DNA of 9,664 nt from Bacteroidia bacterium (lineage in GTDB: Bacteria; Bacteroidota; Bacteroidia; B-17B0; Aurantibacillaceae). Below the pieces are notes generated by a model that saw only the letters and a list, made by a program, of their open reading frames with translations, was not told the origin of the DNA and made no database searches. The stretch spans positions 1 to 9,664 of the forward strand of contig JAOABO010000066.1 of the NCBI GenBank assembly GCA_026418315.1, given 5' to 3'. How positions within the stretch are numbered: the first letter of the stretch is position 1; each line of letters opens with the position of its first letter. Positions 1-5,960 of this stretch are shown piece by piece. The position numbers and the translations under genes are program-made.

Positions 1-172
1 GTTCATAGGGGTTCAAAGTGCCGGGGTCTACATTGATGTATGGATCCAGTTTTTGTATGGTTACCTTCAATCCCCTTGATTGAAGTAGTTTGGCAAGAGA
101 TGCGGAAATGATACCTTTTCCTAATGAAGAGGTAACACCACCGGTAACAAAAATATATTTTACAGAGGACAT
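1..172 (-). CDS. pyrG: CTP synthase, N-terminal part (runs off the left edge)
   Basis: Partial gene read leftward from an ATG at 172-170; only the first 57 codons are inside the window, out of roughly 530-550 in the family. The translation begins MSSVKYIFVTGGVTSSLGKG and continues to KLDPYINVDPGTLNPYE. The GGVTSSLGKG loop at residues 11-20 is the P-loop-like ATP site of the synthetase (amidoligase) domain, and K-x-DPYxNVDPGT is the following conserved stretch of the family. CTP synthase makes CTP from UTP, ATP and glutamine in the cytoplasm, the last step of pyrimidine nucleotide synthesis. The glutaminase domain would lie outside the window. The gene is divergent from the HU gene across a 299-base gap. 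Its promoter is not clear: CAAATTTG, a one-mismatch -7 element, lies about 15 bases upstream inside a small repeat. Confidence 0.95.
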   Translation of the reverse strand, partial: MSSVKYIFVTGGVTSSLGKGIISASLAKLLQSRGLKVTIQKLDPYINVDPGTLNPYE

Positions 173-175
173 AGA

Positions 176-196
176 AAATTTGCGGGCAAATTTGCG
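176..196. repeat. 9-bp direct repeat and palindrome next to the pyrG start
   Basis: AAATTTGCG occurs at 176-184 and again at 188-196, a 12-bp period. The second copy lies in a perfect 10-bp palindrome, GCAAATTTGC, at 186-195. The block begins 4 bases upstream of the pyrG ATG, so it would overlap the promoter or leader of pyrG. It could be a regulator site; it is short and A/T-rich enough that chance is possible. Confidence 0.4.
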
Positions 197-310
197 AAAT
201 AAATAAATGGCTGAAAAATGATTTATTTGGTATTTTGTCAATATCAGTGTTTTTGATGGATGCAAAAGATATAAAGATAAGAAGTATAAAAAAATCAATA
301 CACAGAGCGA

Positions 311-340
311 TTAATGACCTGAAACTATCAGGTAGATTAA
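311..340. promoter_or_regulatory. Dyad / stem-loop in the pyrG-HU gap
   Basis: The inner arms ACCTGA (317-322) and TCAGGT (328-333) pair perfectly around the 5-base loop AACTA. The outer arms TTAAT (311-315) and ATTAA (336-340) also pair, with a 1-against-2 base internal mismatch between the two stems. In total 11 pairs form. No T-run follows on either strand, so it is not an intrinsic terminator. It sits 16 bases before the first DnaA box. A protein-binding dyad or a structural element of an origin are both possible; the function is inference. Confidence 0.45.
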
Positions 341-356
341 GCACTTTCGGGGGCAA

Positions 357-389
357 TTATCCACAAAACCTACAATTTATCCACAAAAC
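357..389 (+). promoter_or_regulatory. Two perfect DnaA boxes in direct repeat
   Basis: TTATCCACA, the canonical high-affinity DnaA box, occurs at 357-365 and at 377-385. Both copies are part of a 13-bp perfect direct repeat, TTATCCACAAAAC (357-369 and 377-389), 20 bp start to start. A degenerate third CAAAAC occurs at 405-410, roughly in phase. The boxes lie upstream of the HU promoter (413-443) in non-coding DNA. About two helical turns between sites would place them on nearly the same DNA face. They may bind DnaA for replication initiation or for control of HU transcription. No other perfect box is in the gap, which is few for a full oriC. Confidence 0.7.
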
Positions 390-412
390 GGCGTTTTTTC
401 ATGCCAAAACCC

Positions 413-443
413 TTGACAAATCAAATAAAATAGTGTATATTTG
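413..443 (+). promoter_or_regulatory. Promoter of the HU gene (Bacteroidota type)
   Basis: A -33 element TTGACA (413-418) and a -7 element TATATTTG (436-443, fitting TAnnTTTG) lie 17 bp apart, or 20 bp counted from TTG, which suits the Bacteroidota primary sigma factor. Transcription would start near 447-450, giving an A-rich leader of about 22-25 bases without a Shine-Dalgarno sequence. The DnaA boxes lie 28 bases upstream of the -33 element. Confidence 0.75.
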
Positions 444-471
444 CAACATCAAAAACCTAAAAAGTAAAACT

Positions 472-753
472 ATGAACAAAGCAGAATTAATTGATGCAAT
501 TGCATCAGGAGCAAAACTCACCAAAGCAGATGCTGCAAGAGCATTAGATGCTACTATCGATGCTATCAGCAAATCATTGAAAAAAGGAGACAGAATCAGC
601 TTAGTTGGATTTGGTTCTTTCTCTGTAGCAAAAAGAAATGCTCGTACAGGGCGTAACCCACAAACAGGAAAAGAAATTAAAATTCCTGCAAAAAAAGTGG
701 TTAAATTCAAAGCTGGTTCAGAATTAGCCAATTCAGTAAACAAAGGCAAATAA
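472..753 (+). CDS. HU-family nucleoid DNA-binding protein
   Basis: A 93-residue HU/IHF-family protein, close to the usual 90 residues. It starts MNKAELIDAIA, followed by the helical dimerisation part (about 1-45) and the DNA-binding beta-arm, GFGSFSVAKRNARTGRNP, at 46-63, with the intercalating proline of the family at 63. The C-terminus PAKKVVKFKAGSELANSVN is typical. As a homodimer it bends and compacts chromosomal DNA and assists replication and recombination. The reading frame stays open upstream to 235, but that extension crosses the promoter and the DnaA boxes and resembles nothing in HU, so the ATG at 472 is chosen. The gene has its own promoter and terminator, so it is probably monocistronic. 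It uses more ATC and AAC codons than its neighbours, as expected for a highly expressed gene. HU versus an IHF-like paralogue cannot be told from sequence alone. Confidence 0.96.
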   Translation: MNKAELIDAIASGAKLTKADAARALDATIDAISKSLKKGDRISLVGFGSFSVAKRNARTGRNPQTGKEIKIPAKKVVKFKAGSELANSVNKGK

Positions 754-775
754 TTATTTGTTACTAACTCACATT

Positions 776-806
776 AAAGCCCTGGCAAAATCGTCAGGGC
801 TTTTTT
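776..806 (+). terminator. Intrinsic terminator after the HU gene
   Basis: The arms AAAGCCCTGGC (776-786) and GTCAGGGCTTT (793-803) pair over 11 positions, including one G-T wobble, around the loop AAAATC (787-792). A run of six T, 801-806, overlaps the end of the stem and completes a rho-independent terminator 22 bases past the HU stop. On the opposite strand only TTT follows the stem, so it would terminate leftward murI transcription weakly at best. Confidence 0.88.
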
Positions 807-844
807 GTTTTATAGCAGAGAGATTAATACAAAAAAAGAGTTTG

Positions 845-1666
845 TTAGAATATTTTTTTTGCGTGAATGGTTTCTCCAAAAAAAAGTGCGGCTTTTTCAT
901 TAAACCACTCTGCTTCTATGGTAGTATAATATTCTCTTTGTTTGTGTTTTCCTAAACGGATGTCTATTTCCGGATGATGGAGTAAATATTTTTTTAAGCT
1001 TTTTGCAACAATATTGCCTTGTGAAATAAGTTGTATGTTAGAAGGAAGGAATTCTTTTATTTTTGGAGCAATAAGTGGATAATGTGTGCATGCTAATAAA
1101 ATGCTGTCAATGTTTTTATCGGCGGTTAATAAGTTTTGAACATGTTTTTTGACAAAATAATTAGCTCCTTCAGATAGATGTTCGTTGTTTTCAATCAAAG
1201 GGACCCACATAGGGCATGCTTCTTGTGTTACAATTAAATCAGGAAAAAATTTTTTAATTTCAATTAAATACGACTCAGATTTTACTGTGCCCTCTGTTGC
1301 AAAAATACCAATGTGTTTAGAAGGACTCAGATGTCCTATTATTTCTGTAGTAGGGCGAATAACACCTAACACTCTGTTTTGTGGTGCTATTTTGGGTAAA
1401 TCTTTTTGTTGAATGGTTCTGAGGGCTTTGGCAGAGGCGGTGTTGCAGGCAAGAATCACCAAAGGACAGTTTTTTTCAAAAAGATATTGGACGCATTCAA
1501 GAGTAAAGCGATAGACGGTTTCAAAACTTCTGCTTCCATAGGGAGCACGGGCGTTATCACCTAAATACACATAATCGTATTCTGGGAGTTCCTTTAATAT
1601 TTCTTTGAAAATAGTAAGTCCGCCATAACCTGAATCAAAAATTCCTATTTTGCCTTGAATGTTCAA
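845..1666 (-). CDS. murI: Glutamate racemase
   Basis: A 273-residue glutamate racemase, of normal length, which interconverts L- and D-glutamate in the cytoplasm and supplies D-Glu for peptidoglycan precursors. The diagnostic motifs are FDSGYGGL (10-17), with the first catalytic-site aspartate and serine; LACNTASA, with catalytic Cys74; and LACTHYPLI, with the second catalytic Cys193. The GDNARAPYG segment (36-44) is also conserved. No ATG occurs in frame before codon 153, well past the first catalytic Cys, while a TAA lies three codons upstream of the TTG at 1666-1664. The gene therefore must start at a non-ATG codon, and TTG gives the expected short N-terminus. No Shine-Dalgarno sequence is visible. 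It follows recN by 17 bases on the same strand, so it is probably transcribed with recN, and it converges on the HU gene. Confidence 0.96.
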   Translation of the reverse strand: MNIQGKIGIFDSGYGGLTIFKEILKELPEYDYVYLGDNARAPYGSRSFETVYRFTLECVQYLFEKNCPLVILACNTASAKALRTIQQKDLPKIAPQNRVLGVIRPTTEIIGHLSPSKHIGIFATEGTVKSESYLIEIKKFFPDLIVTQEACPMWVPLIENNEHLSEGANYFVKKHVQNLLTADKNIDSILLACTHYPLIAPKIKEFLPSNIQLISQGNIVAKSLKKYLLHHPEIDIRLGKHKQREYYTTIEAEWFNEKAALFFGETIHAKKIF

Positions 1667-1683
1667 TGTGATTTAAATTAATA

Positions 1684-3345
1684 TTATTTTATTAGTAATT
1701 CAGTTGCATTTTGAATAGCGGCTTCGCTCGGCTTTCCATCACTTAGCATTTTTGCAATTTCCATTATTCTTTGTTCTTTGTTGAGTTCTGTGATTTTTGT
1801 TTGTGTTTTACCATTAAAATCTTCTTTTGTAACATAAAAATGTTGTTGTCCTTTAGCTGCAATTTGGGGTAAATGTGTAATAGCGATGACTTGCATGTGC
1901 TCTGTCATTTTTTTCATGATAGATGCCATTTTGCTGGCTACTGTTCCGCTTATTCCTGTATCTATTTCGTCAAAGATAATGGTAGGCAGGTGTATTTTTT
2001 TTGCCATCATGGATTTGATGGTTAGCATCAGGCGGGAAATTTCTCCGCCAGAAGCTGTTTTTTGTAATTCCGATGGTGGAATGCCTTTATTGGCAGAAAA
2101 CAAAAATTTTATATCATCTTTTCCAAACTCATTGAATTGATTGTTAATATTATTTTGAATATTGACAACAAATTGTGCGTGCGGAATAGATAGTTCGTTT
2201 AATATAATAATACACTCTTTTTCAATGGCTTCTTTACTGGATTTTCTTTTTTCAGATAATTTTTCTGCTTTTTCCAACAGGTCTTTTTCCAATTTTTGTA
2301 AGTGTTGTTTTTTTTCTTCAATAATATCATCTATATTTTGGTATTGTAGCAATTTTTGCTCTGTTTCTGCCTGAATGTTTAATAATTCTGTATCTGTTTT
2401 TACATTGTGCTTTTTAAGAAGTTTGTTGATGGTATTTAAGCGGTCGTTCAGTAGTTCAATTTTTTCGGGATGAATATCAATATCTGAAAGCAAGTTTTCT
2501 GCTTCGTTGGCAATGTCTTTAATTTCTACAAAAGCAGATTGTAATCTTTGTGCCAATTCTTCGTATTTTGAGTGGTATTTGGAAATATTTTGTAAGCAGT
2601 TTTTTGCCTGATGAATGAGTTGAGTTACATTTATATCGGCATCTTTAAGGGTTTGTATCACATTGGATAGTTGTTGAATAATATTCTCTGCATTTTGTAG
2701 TTGATTCAGTTCGTCTTCTGTTCTTTGTAGTTCTCCTTCGTGAATATTGGCATCTTGTAATTCTTTTAATATAAATTGATAATAATCGGCTTCTTTTTGT
2801 GCAGTGGTTTGCTGAGCAATCAGTTCATTTAATTCTTTTTTATTGATTTGATATTTTTTATAGAGTTTGGAATACTCTAATCTATCCTGCAGACACCCTG
2901 CAATGGCATCTACAAAATTGTAGCGAAATGATAATGAGTTAATGATAAGGTTTTGATGTTGAGAATGAATGTCTATTAACAGGTCTCCTAATGATTTGAT
3001 AGTAGAAAGATTAACAGGTGTGTCATTAATGAAAGCGCGGGATTTGCCGTCAGCAGAAATTTCTCTTCTTAATATAGTTTCTTCTTGATAGTCAAGATGG
3101 TGGGTTTCAAAAAAATCTTTGAGTTGAAGTTGAGAAATATCAAATATGGCTTCAATCACGCTTTTTTTTGTTTTATCAAAAATAGCGGATGTGTCGGCTT
3201 TTTCGCCTATTGCAAGGTGAAGAGCATCTAATAATATAGATTTGCCTGCCCCTGTTTCTCCGGTAATAACAATAAAAGTGTTGTTGAATATGATGTCTGC
3301 AAAGTCAATCAAAGCAAAATTTTGAACTTTTAATTGTTTCAGCAT
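1684..3345 (-). CDS. recN: DNA repair protein RecN
   Basis: A 553-residue SMC-like ATPase, matching the usual RecN length of about 550. The N-terminal half-site starts MLKQLKVQNFALID and carries Walker A GETGAGKS at 29-36. The middle (about 150-380) is rich in K, E, Q and L and reads as a coiled-coil hairpin, short as in RecN rather than long as in SMC. The C-terminal half-site has the ABC signature SGGEISR at 432-438, Walker B with IIFDEIDTG around 456-464, and the ITHLPQ switch histidine at 491. RecN acts early in double-strand-break repair, holding broken ends or sister duplexes for RecA-dependent recombination. The ATG at 3345-3343 gives the family's exact N-terminus. A TATTTTTG element ends 5 bases upstream, so the message may be leaderless. 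It lies 82 bases downstream of the lipoprotein gene and leads into murI. Confidence 0.97.
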   Translation of the reverse strand: MLKQLKVQNFALIDFADIIFNNTFIVITGETGAGKSILLDALHLAIGEKADTSAIFDKTKKSVIEAIFDISQLQLKDFFETHHLDYQEETILRREISADGKSRAFINDTPVNLSTIKSLGDLLIDIHSQHQNLIINSLSFRYNFVDAIAGCLQDRLEYSKLYKKYQINKKELNELIAQQTTAQKEADYYQFILKELQDANIHEGELQRTEDELNQLQNAENIIQQLSNVIQTLKDADINVTQLIHQAKNCLQNISKYHSKYEELAQRLQSAFVEIKDIANEAENLLSDIDIHPEKIELLNDRLNTINKLLKKHNVKTDTELLNIQAETEQKLLQYQNIDDIIEEKKQHLQKLEKDLLEKAEKLSEKRKSSKEAIEKECIIILNELSIPHAQFVVNIQNNINNQFNEFGKDDIKFLFSANKGIPPSELQKTASGGEISRLMLTIKSMMAKKIHLPTIIFDEIDTGISGTVASKMASIMKKMTEHMQVIAITHLPQIAAKGQQHFYVTKEDFNGKTQTKITELNKEQRIMEIAKMLSDGKPSEAAIQNATELLIK

Positions 3346-3350
3346 AGATG

Positions 3351-3358
3351 CAAAAATA
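3351..3358 (-). promoter_or_regulatory. Possible -7 element of a recN promoter
   Basis: Read leftward, TATTTTTG (3358 to 3351) fits TAnnTTTG exactly and ends 5 bases before the recN ATG. Transcription would begin at or within a couple of bases of the start codon. No good TTTG or TTG is seen at the expected -33 position, so this is tentative in A/T-rich DNA. Confidence 0.35.
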
Positions 3359-3427
3359 GAAAAAGGAAAGTGAATGGTGTTAATTTACTGAAAAACGAAA
3401 ATATTTATTTTGGACTGTATAAAATCA

Positions 3428-4435
3428 TTATGGGGCGTTGTGTTTTTCATCTTGTTGGTATAAGTAATAGAGCAATGTTTGTCCTACTGCTTTTAGAGTG
3501 GTTTTGCTGATATTTTTTATATCATCACTTATTTTATGATGATGTTCAAAAAAATCTGATTTTTGTGGATAATAATGCACAATATCAATGCAGGGAATAT
3601 TAGCAAGGGTATTGATGAATAAATGGTCATCTGTAATTTCGTTTACACTTTGGTCAATAAAATAATTGGAATATCCGGCTTTTTGGGCAATAGACCATAT
3701 ATTGTGAACTAATACAGGATGGAAGCGAATGGAAAGCCCTTCTTTGGGAAAAACAGCATTAGTATCTCCAACCATGTCAAGCAAAATTCCTTCTTGTGGT
3801 TTGATGGATGTAAGGGGAATGTTTTTAGCCCAATATTGTGAGCCAAGACACCATGTTTCTGACTCACCGCCTGCATTCCCGTAATCTTCTAAATCAAAAA
3901 ACACAAAATCAATTCCTGTGTTTTGCAGGGGTTTTTGATGGATGGCCTGAAGAATGGACATGAGTACGGCTACGCCACTTCCTCCGTCATTGGCTCCTAA
4001 TATGGGATGAGATTTGTTTTTTTCTGAATCTCTGTCTGCAAATGGTCTTGTGTCGTAGTGTGTGCAAAGTAATATTCTGTTTTTAAGTTCAGGTTTGTAT
4101 TTTGCAATAATGTTGATGCCTGTCCATTGTTTTTTGTCAAATGTGATACCGGAAAATTTTTGTAATTCAGTTTTGACATTGTTTTTTTCAAAAAAATTTT
4201 TTATCCATTCAACACATAGCTGATGTGCTTTGCTGCCGGGGTTTCGGGGACCTAATTGTACCTGATAGTTTACAAAATAATAGCAACTATCCGCATTGAA
4301 AGCAGGTGCGTTTTGCCAAAATGTTTCAACAATTTTTTTATCTTGGTGTATGTTTTTTTCGGTGTTGTTGTTTGGGTTATTACAACTTGTAGTAAAAATA
4401 AAAACAGAGAGGACAAAAAGGAAATAGCGATACAT
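3428..4435 (-). CDS. M28-family lipoprotein, glutaminyl-peptide cyclotransferase-like
   Basis: A 335-residue secreted zinc enzyme. The ATG at 4435 begins MYRYFLFVLSVFIFTTSC, a lipoprotein signal peptide with a TTSC lipobox (Cys18), then an Asn-rich linker without the acidic residues that often direct Bacteroidota lipoproteins to the surface. A TTG-started form from 4474 would put 13 residues before the signal and is less likely. The M28 fold shows in CTHYDTRPFAD (about 124-134), GANDGGSG (147-154), FFDLEDYG (179-186), LLDMVGD (218-224) and a histidine cluster near 298-300. DDH at 269-271 and EDYG recall type II (animal-like) glutaminyl cyclases of Bacteroidota, which convert N-terminal Gln of exported proteins to pyroglutamate in the periplasm. 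Aminopeptidase activity remains the alternative. The M28 assignment is firm; cyclase activity is inferred. It is divergent from the gene at 4657. Confidence 0.82.
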   Translation of the reverse strand: MYRYFLFVLSVFIFTTSCNNPNNNTEKNIHQDKKIVETFWQNAPAFNADSCYYFVNYQVQLGPRNPGSKAHQLCVEWIKNFFEKNNVKTELQKFSGITFDKKQWTGINIIAKYKPELKNRILLCTHYDTRPFADRDSEKNKSHPILGANDGGSGVAVLMSILQAIHQKPLQNTGIDFVFFDLEDYGNAGGESETWCLGSQYWAKNIPLTSIKPQEGILLDMVGDTNAVFPKEGLSIRFHPVLVHNIWSIAQKAGYSNYFIDQSVNEITDDHLFINTLANIPCIDIVHYYPQKSDFFEHHHKISDDIKNISKTTLKAVGQTLLYYLYQQDEKHNAP

Positions 4436-4451
4436 ATAATTATATTTTGTG

Positions 4452-4459
4452 CAAATTAA
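4452..4459 (-). promoter_or_regulatory. Weak candidate -7 element for the M28 lipoprotein gene
   Basis: Read leftward, TTAATTTG (4459 to 4452) matches TAnnTTTG at all but its second position and would give a leader of about 12 bases before the ATG at 4435, a distance similar to that of other promoters in the window. The -33 region reads TTTT rather than TTTG. Confidence 0.28.
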
Positions 4460-4624
4460 ATGAATGTAATACAATGAGAAAAATATAATATCGTTTGGGT
4501 GGGCTTATTTTTAGGAAATTCAGGTGTAAAAAGCAATCATCGTAATAAGGTGGAATTAAATTATTTACAGATTGCTGTTGATAAAATTTTGTTGTAAGTA
4601 AGTGTTTCTTGAGTTTTTTTTCTT

Positions 4625-4632
4625 TACTTTTG
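4625..4632 (+). promoter_or_regulatory. Candidate -7 element ahead of the small gene and fbp
   Basis: TACTTTTG (4625-4632) fits TAnnTTTG exactly and would start transcription near 4636-4639, about 20 bases before the ATG at 4657. The -33 region (about 4600-4611) is T-rich but has no perfect TTTG at the ideal distance. It would serve the 4657-6692 cluster. Confidence 0.55.
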
Positions 4633-4656
4633 CACATCATATTTTTTTATATTTCA

Positions 4657-4926
4657 ATGAAAGATTTTAAGGTATTATACCAAAAAGCTGTTTCTGCTAC
4701 TAGCACCCAAAAGTTACCTGAAAGTATTAATGACTTGCTTATCAGGGATTTTAATGAAGAAGAATTGTCTTTAGATGAAAGTAAAGCATTACAGAATTAT
4801 CTTCAATTCAGAAATGATTTATTGGGTTCGGCAATAGATGATACTGATTTTTCTGATAAAATAAAAAAATTAAGAATAATAGCCAATTTTACTCCCTGGA
4901 GAGAATTTTTAAATGATTACAAGTAA
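4657..4926 (+). CDS. Small acidic protein of unknown function upstream of fbp
   Basis: I do not recognise this 89-residue protein. It starts MKDFKVLYQKAVSATSTQ at the ATG at 4657. The reading frame extends to a TTG at 4609, but that part covers the promoter and is T-rich, so the ATG is preferred. It is soluble, with no signal peptide or membrane segment. Its middle is acidic and probably helical (FNEEELSLDESKAL), followed by a second likely helix and the C-terminus FTPWREFLNDYK. There are no cysteines and no obvious metal or nucleotide site. The frame is intact, codon use resembles its neighbours, and it ends 10 bases before fbp behind a plausible promoter, so it is probably a real gene co-transcribed with fbp. 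A small regulator or partner protein is possible, but nothing in the sequence shows it. Confidence 0.75.
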   Translation: MKDFKVLYQKAVSATSTQKLPESINDLLIRDFNEEELSLDESKALQNYLQFRNDLLGSAIDDTDFSDKIKKLRIIANFTPWREFLNDYK

Positions 4927-4936
4927 ATAGAGTACT

Positions 4937-5956
4937 ATGCAGGTAAAAACTTTAGGTCAATTTATTATTGAGCGACAAAAAGATTTTCCTTATGCCAAAG
5001 GCGAGCTGTCAAGGTTATTAAGAGATATAGGTATTGCATCTAAAATTGTAAATAGAGCCGTTACCAAGGCAGGATTAATTGAAATACTTGGAGAAACAGG
5101 TAATACGAATGTACACGGTGAGCAAGTGAAAAAACTGGATGTGTATGCTAACGAACAGTTTATTGCTGCATTCAAGGCAGGAGGAGAAGTGTGTGCTGTG
5201 GCAAGCGAAGAAAATGATGATATTATTCCTATTTATTCTGAGATTTCAAAAAATGCTAAATATGTAGTAGCTATTGATCCTTTGGATGGGTCAAGTAATA
5301 TTGATGTGAATGTATCGGTTGGAACTATTTTTTCAATTTATCGCAGAAAAAGTGAAACCAACAAAGCAGGCGAACTAAGGGATTTTTTACAATCGGGTAT
5401 AGAACAAGTTGCCGCAGGATATGTGGTATATGGTTCATCTTGTATGCTGGTTTATACTACGGGCAGGGGAGTGAATGGGTTTACTCTTGATCCAAGCATT
5501 GGTGAATTTTGTTTATCACATCCAGATATTAAAATACCGGAAGATGGAAATATCTATTCTATCAATGAAGGAAATTATTTAAAGTTTCCGGATGGTGTAA
5601 AAAAATACATTAAGTATTGTCAGGAAGAAGATAAAGTCACTAATCGTCCATACTCATCACGATATATAGGGTCGTTTGTGGCGGATTTTCACAGAAACCT
5701 GATGAAAGGGGGGATTTTTATTTATCCATCTACTTCAAAAGCACCCAAGGGAAAGTTAAGATTGTTGTATGAATGCCATCCGCTTGCATTCATTGCTGAA
5801 CAGGCAGGAGGCATGGCTACCGATGGGTTCAACCGTATTTTAGATATTAAAACAGAATCCTTACATCAAACTACACCATTATTTATCGGGAGTAAAAAGA
5901 TGGTAGAAAAGGCCATGTGGTTTATGAAAGAATATTCTTCTTCTGAAAAAGTTTAG
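4937..5956 (+). CDS. fbp: Fructose-1,6-bisphosphatase, class I
   Basis: A 339-residue class I FBPase, of full family length. It hydrolyses fructose 1,6-bisphosphate to fructose 6-phosphate with Mg2+ in the cytoplasm, the committed step of gluconeogenesis. Motifs include ASEEND (89-94) with metal-binding glutamates, VVAIDPLDGSSNID (110-123), the metal and phosphate signature of the inositol-phosphatase superfamily, the SRYIGSFVADFHR stretch (241-253), and GKLRLLYECHPLAFIAEQAGG (272-292), with the glutamate that completes the metal site. Class I enzymes are often allosterically inhibited by AMP; whether this one is cannot be seen. The ATG at 4937 gives the expected N-terminus (LGQFI near residues 6-10). 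It follows the unknown small gene by 10 bases and is followed by the methyltransferase gene after 4 bases, so all three probably share a transcript. Confidence 0.97.
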   Translation: MQVKTLGQFIIERQKDFPYAKGELSRLLRDIGIASKIVNRAVTKAGLIEILGETGNTNVHGEQVKKLDVYANEQFIAAFKAGGEVCAVASEENDDIIPIYSEISKNAKYVVAIDPLDGSSNIDVNVSVGTIFSIYRRKSETNKAGELRDFLQSGIEQVAAGYVVYGSSCMLVYTTGRGVNGFTLDPSIGEFCLSHPDIKIPEDGNIYSINEGNYLKFPDGVKKYIKYCQEEDKVTNRPYSSRYIGSFVADFHRNLMKGGIFIYPSTSKAPKGKLRLLYECHPLAFIAEQAGGMATDGFNRILDIKTESLHQTTPLFIGSKKMVEKAMWFMKEYSSSEKV

Positions 5957-5960
5957 TACA

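Noticed and set aside
3..356. Leftward 117-codon open frame covering the left edge
   Set aside because: It is the wrong frame over pyrG, whose clear CTP synthase translation uses another frame; the rest runs over the regulatory gap.
235..471. Open reading frame extending the HU gene upstream by 79 codons
   Set aside because: The extra residues do not resemble HU, and the stretch contains the dyad, both DnaA boxes and the promoter; the ATG at 472 gives a normal-length HU.
3399..3412. AAAATATTTATTTT-like A/T palindrome between the lipoprotein gene and recN
   Set aside because: It is pure A/T with a tiny loop and no stable stem, too weak for a terminator.
3564..3572. A third perfect DnaA box (leftward strand) inside the M28 lipoprotein gene
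   Set aside because: It lies alone in coding sequence and is explained by the codons for Tyr-Tyr-Pro-Gln; a single box there is best taken as chance.
4532..4576. AGCAATC ... GATTGCT inverted repeat in the gap between the lipoprotein gene and the small gene
   Set aside because: The arms are only 7 bp with a 31-base spacer and no supporting features; likely chance.
4440..4640. Leftward 66-codon open frame in the divergent gap
   Set aside because: It has low-complexity composition, overlaps both candidate promoters and matches no family; the gap looks non-coding.
4609..4656. TTG-started N-terminal extension of the small protein at 4657
   Set aside because: It reads through the -7 element and a T-rich stretch; the ATG at 4657 fits the promoter position.
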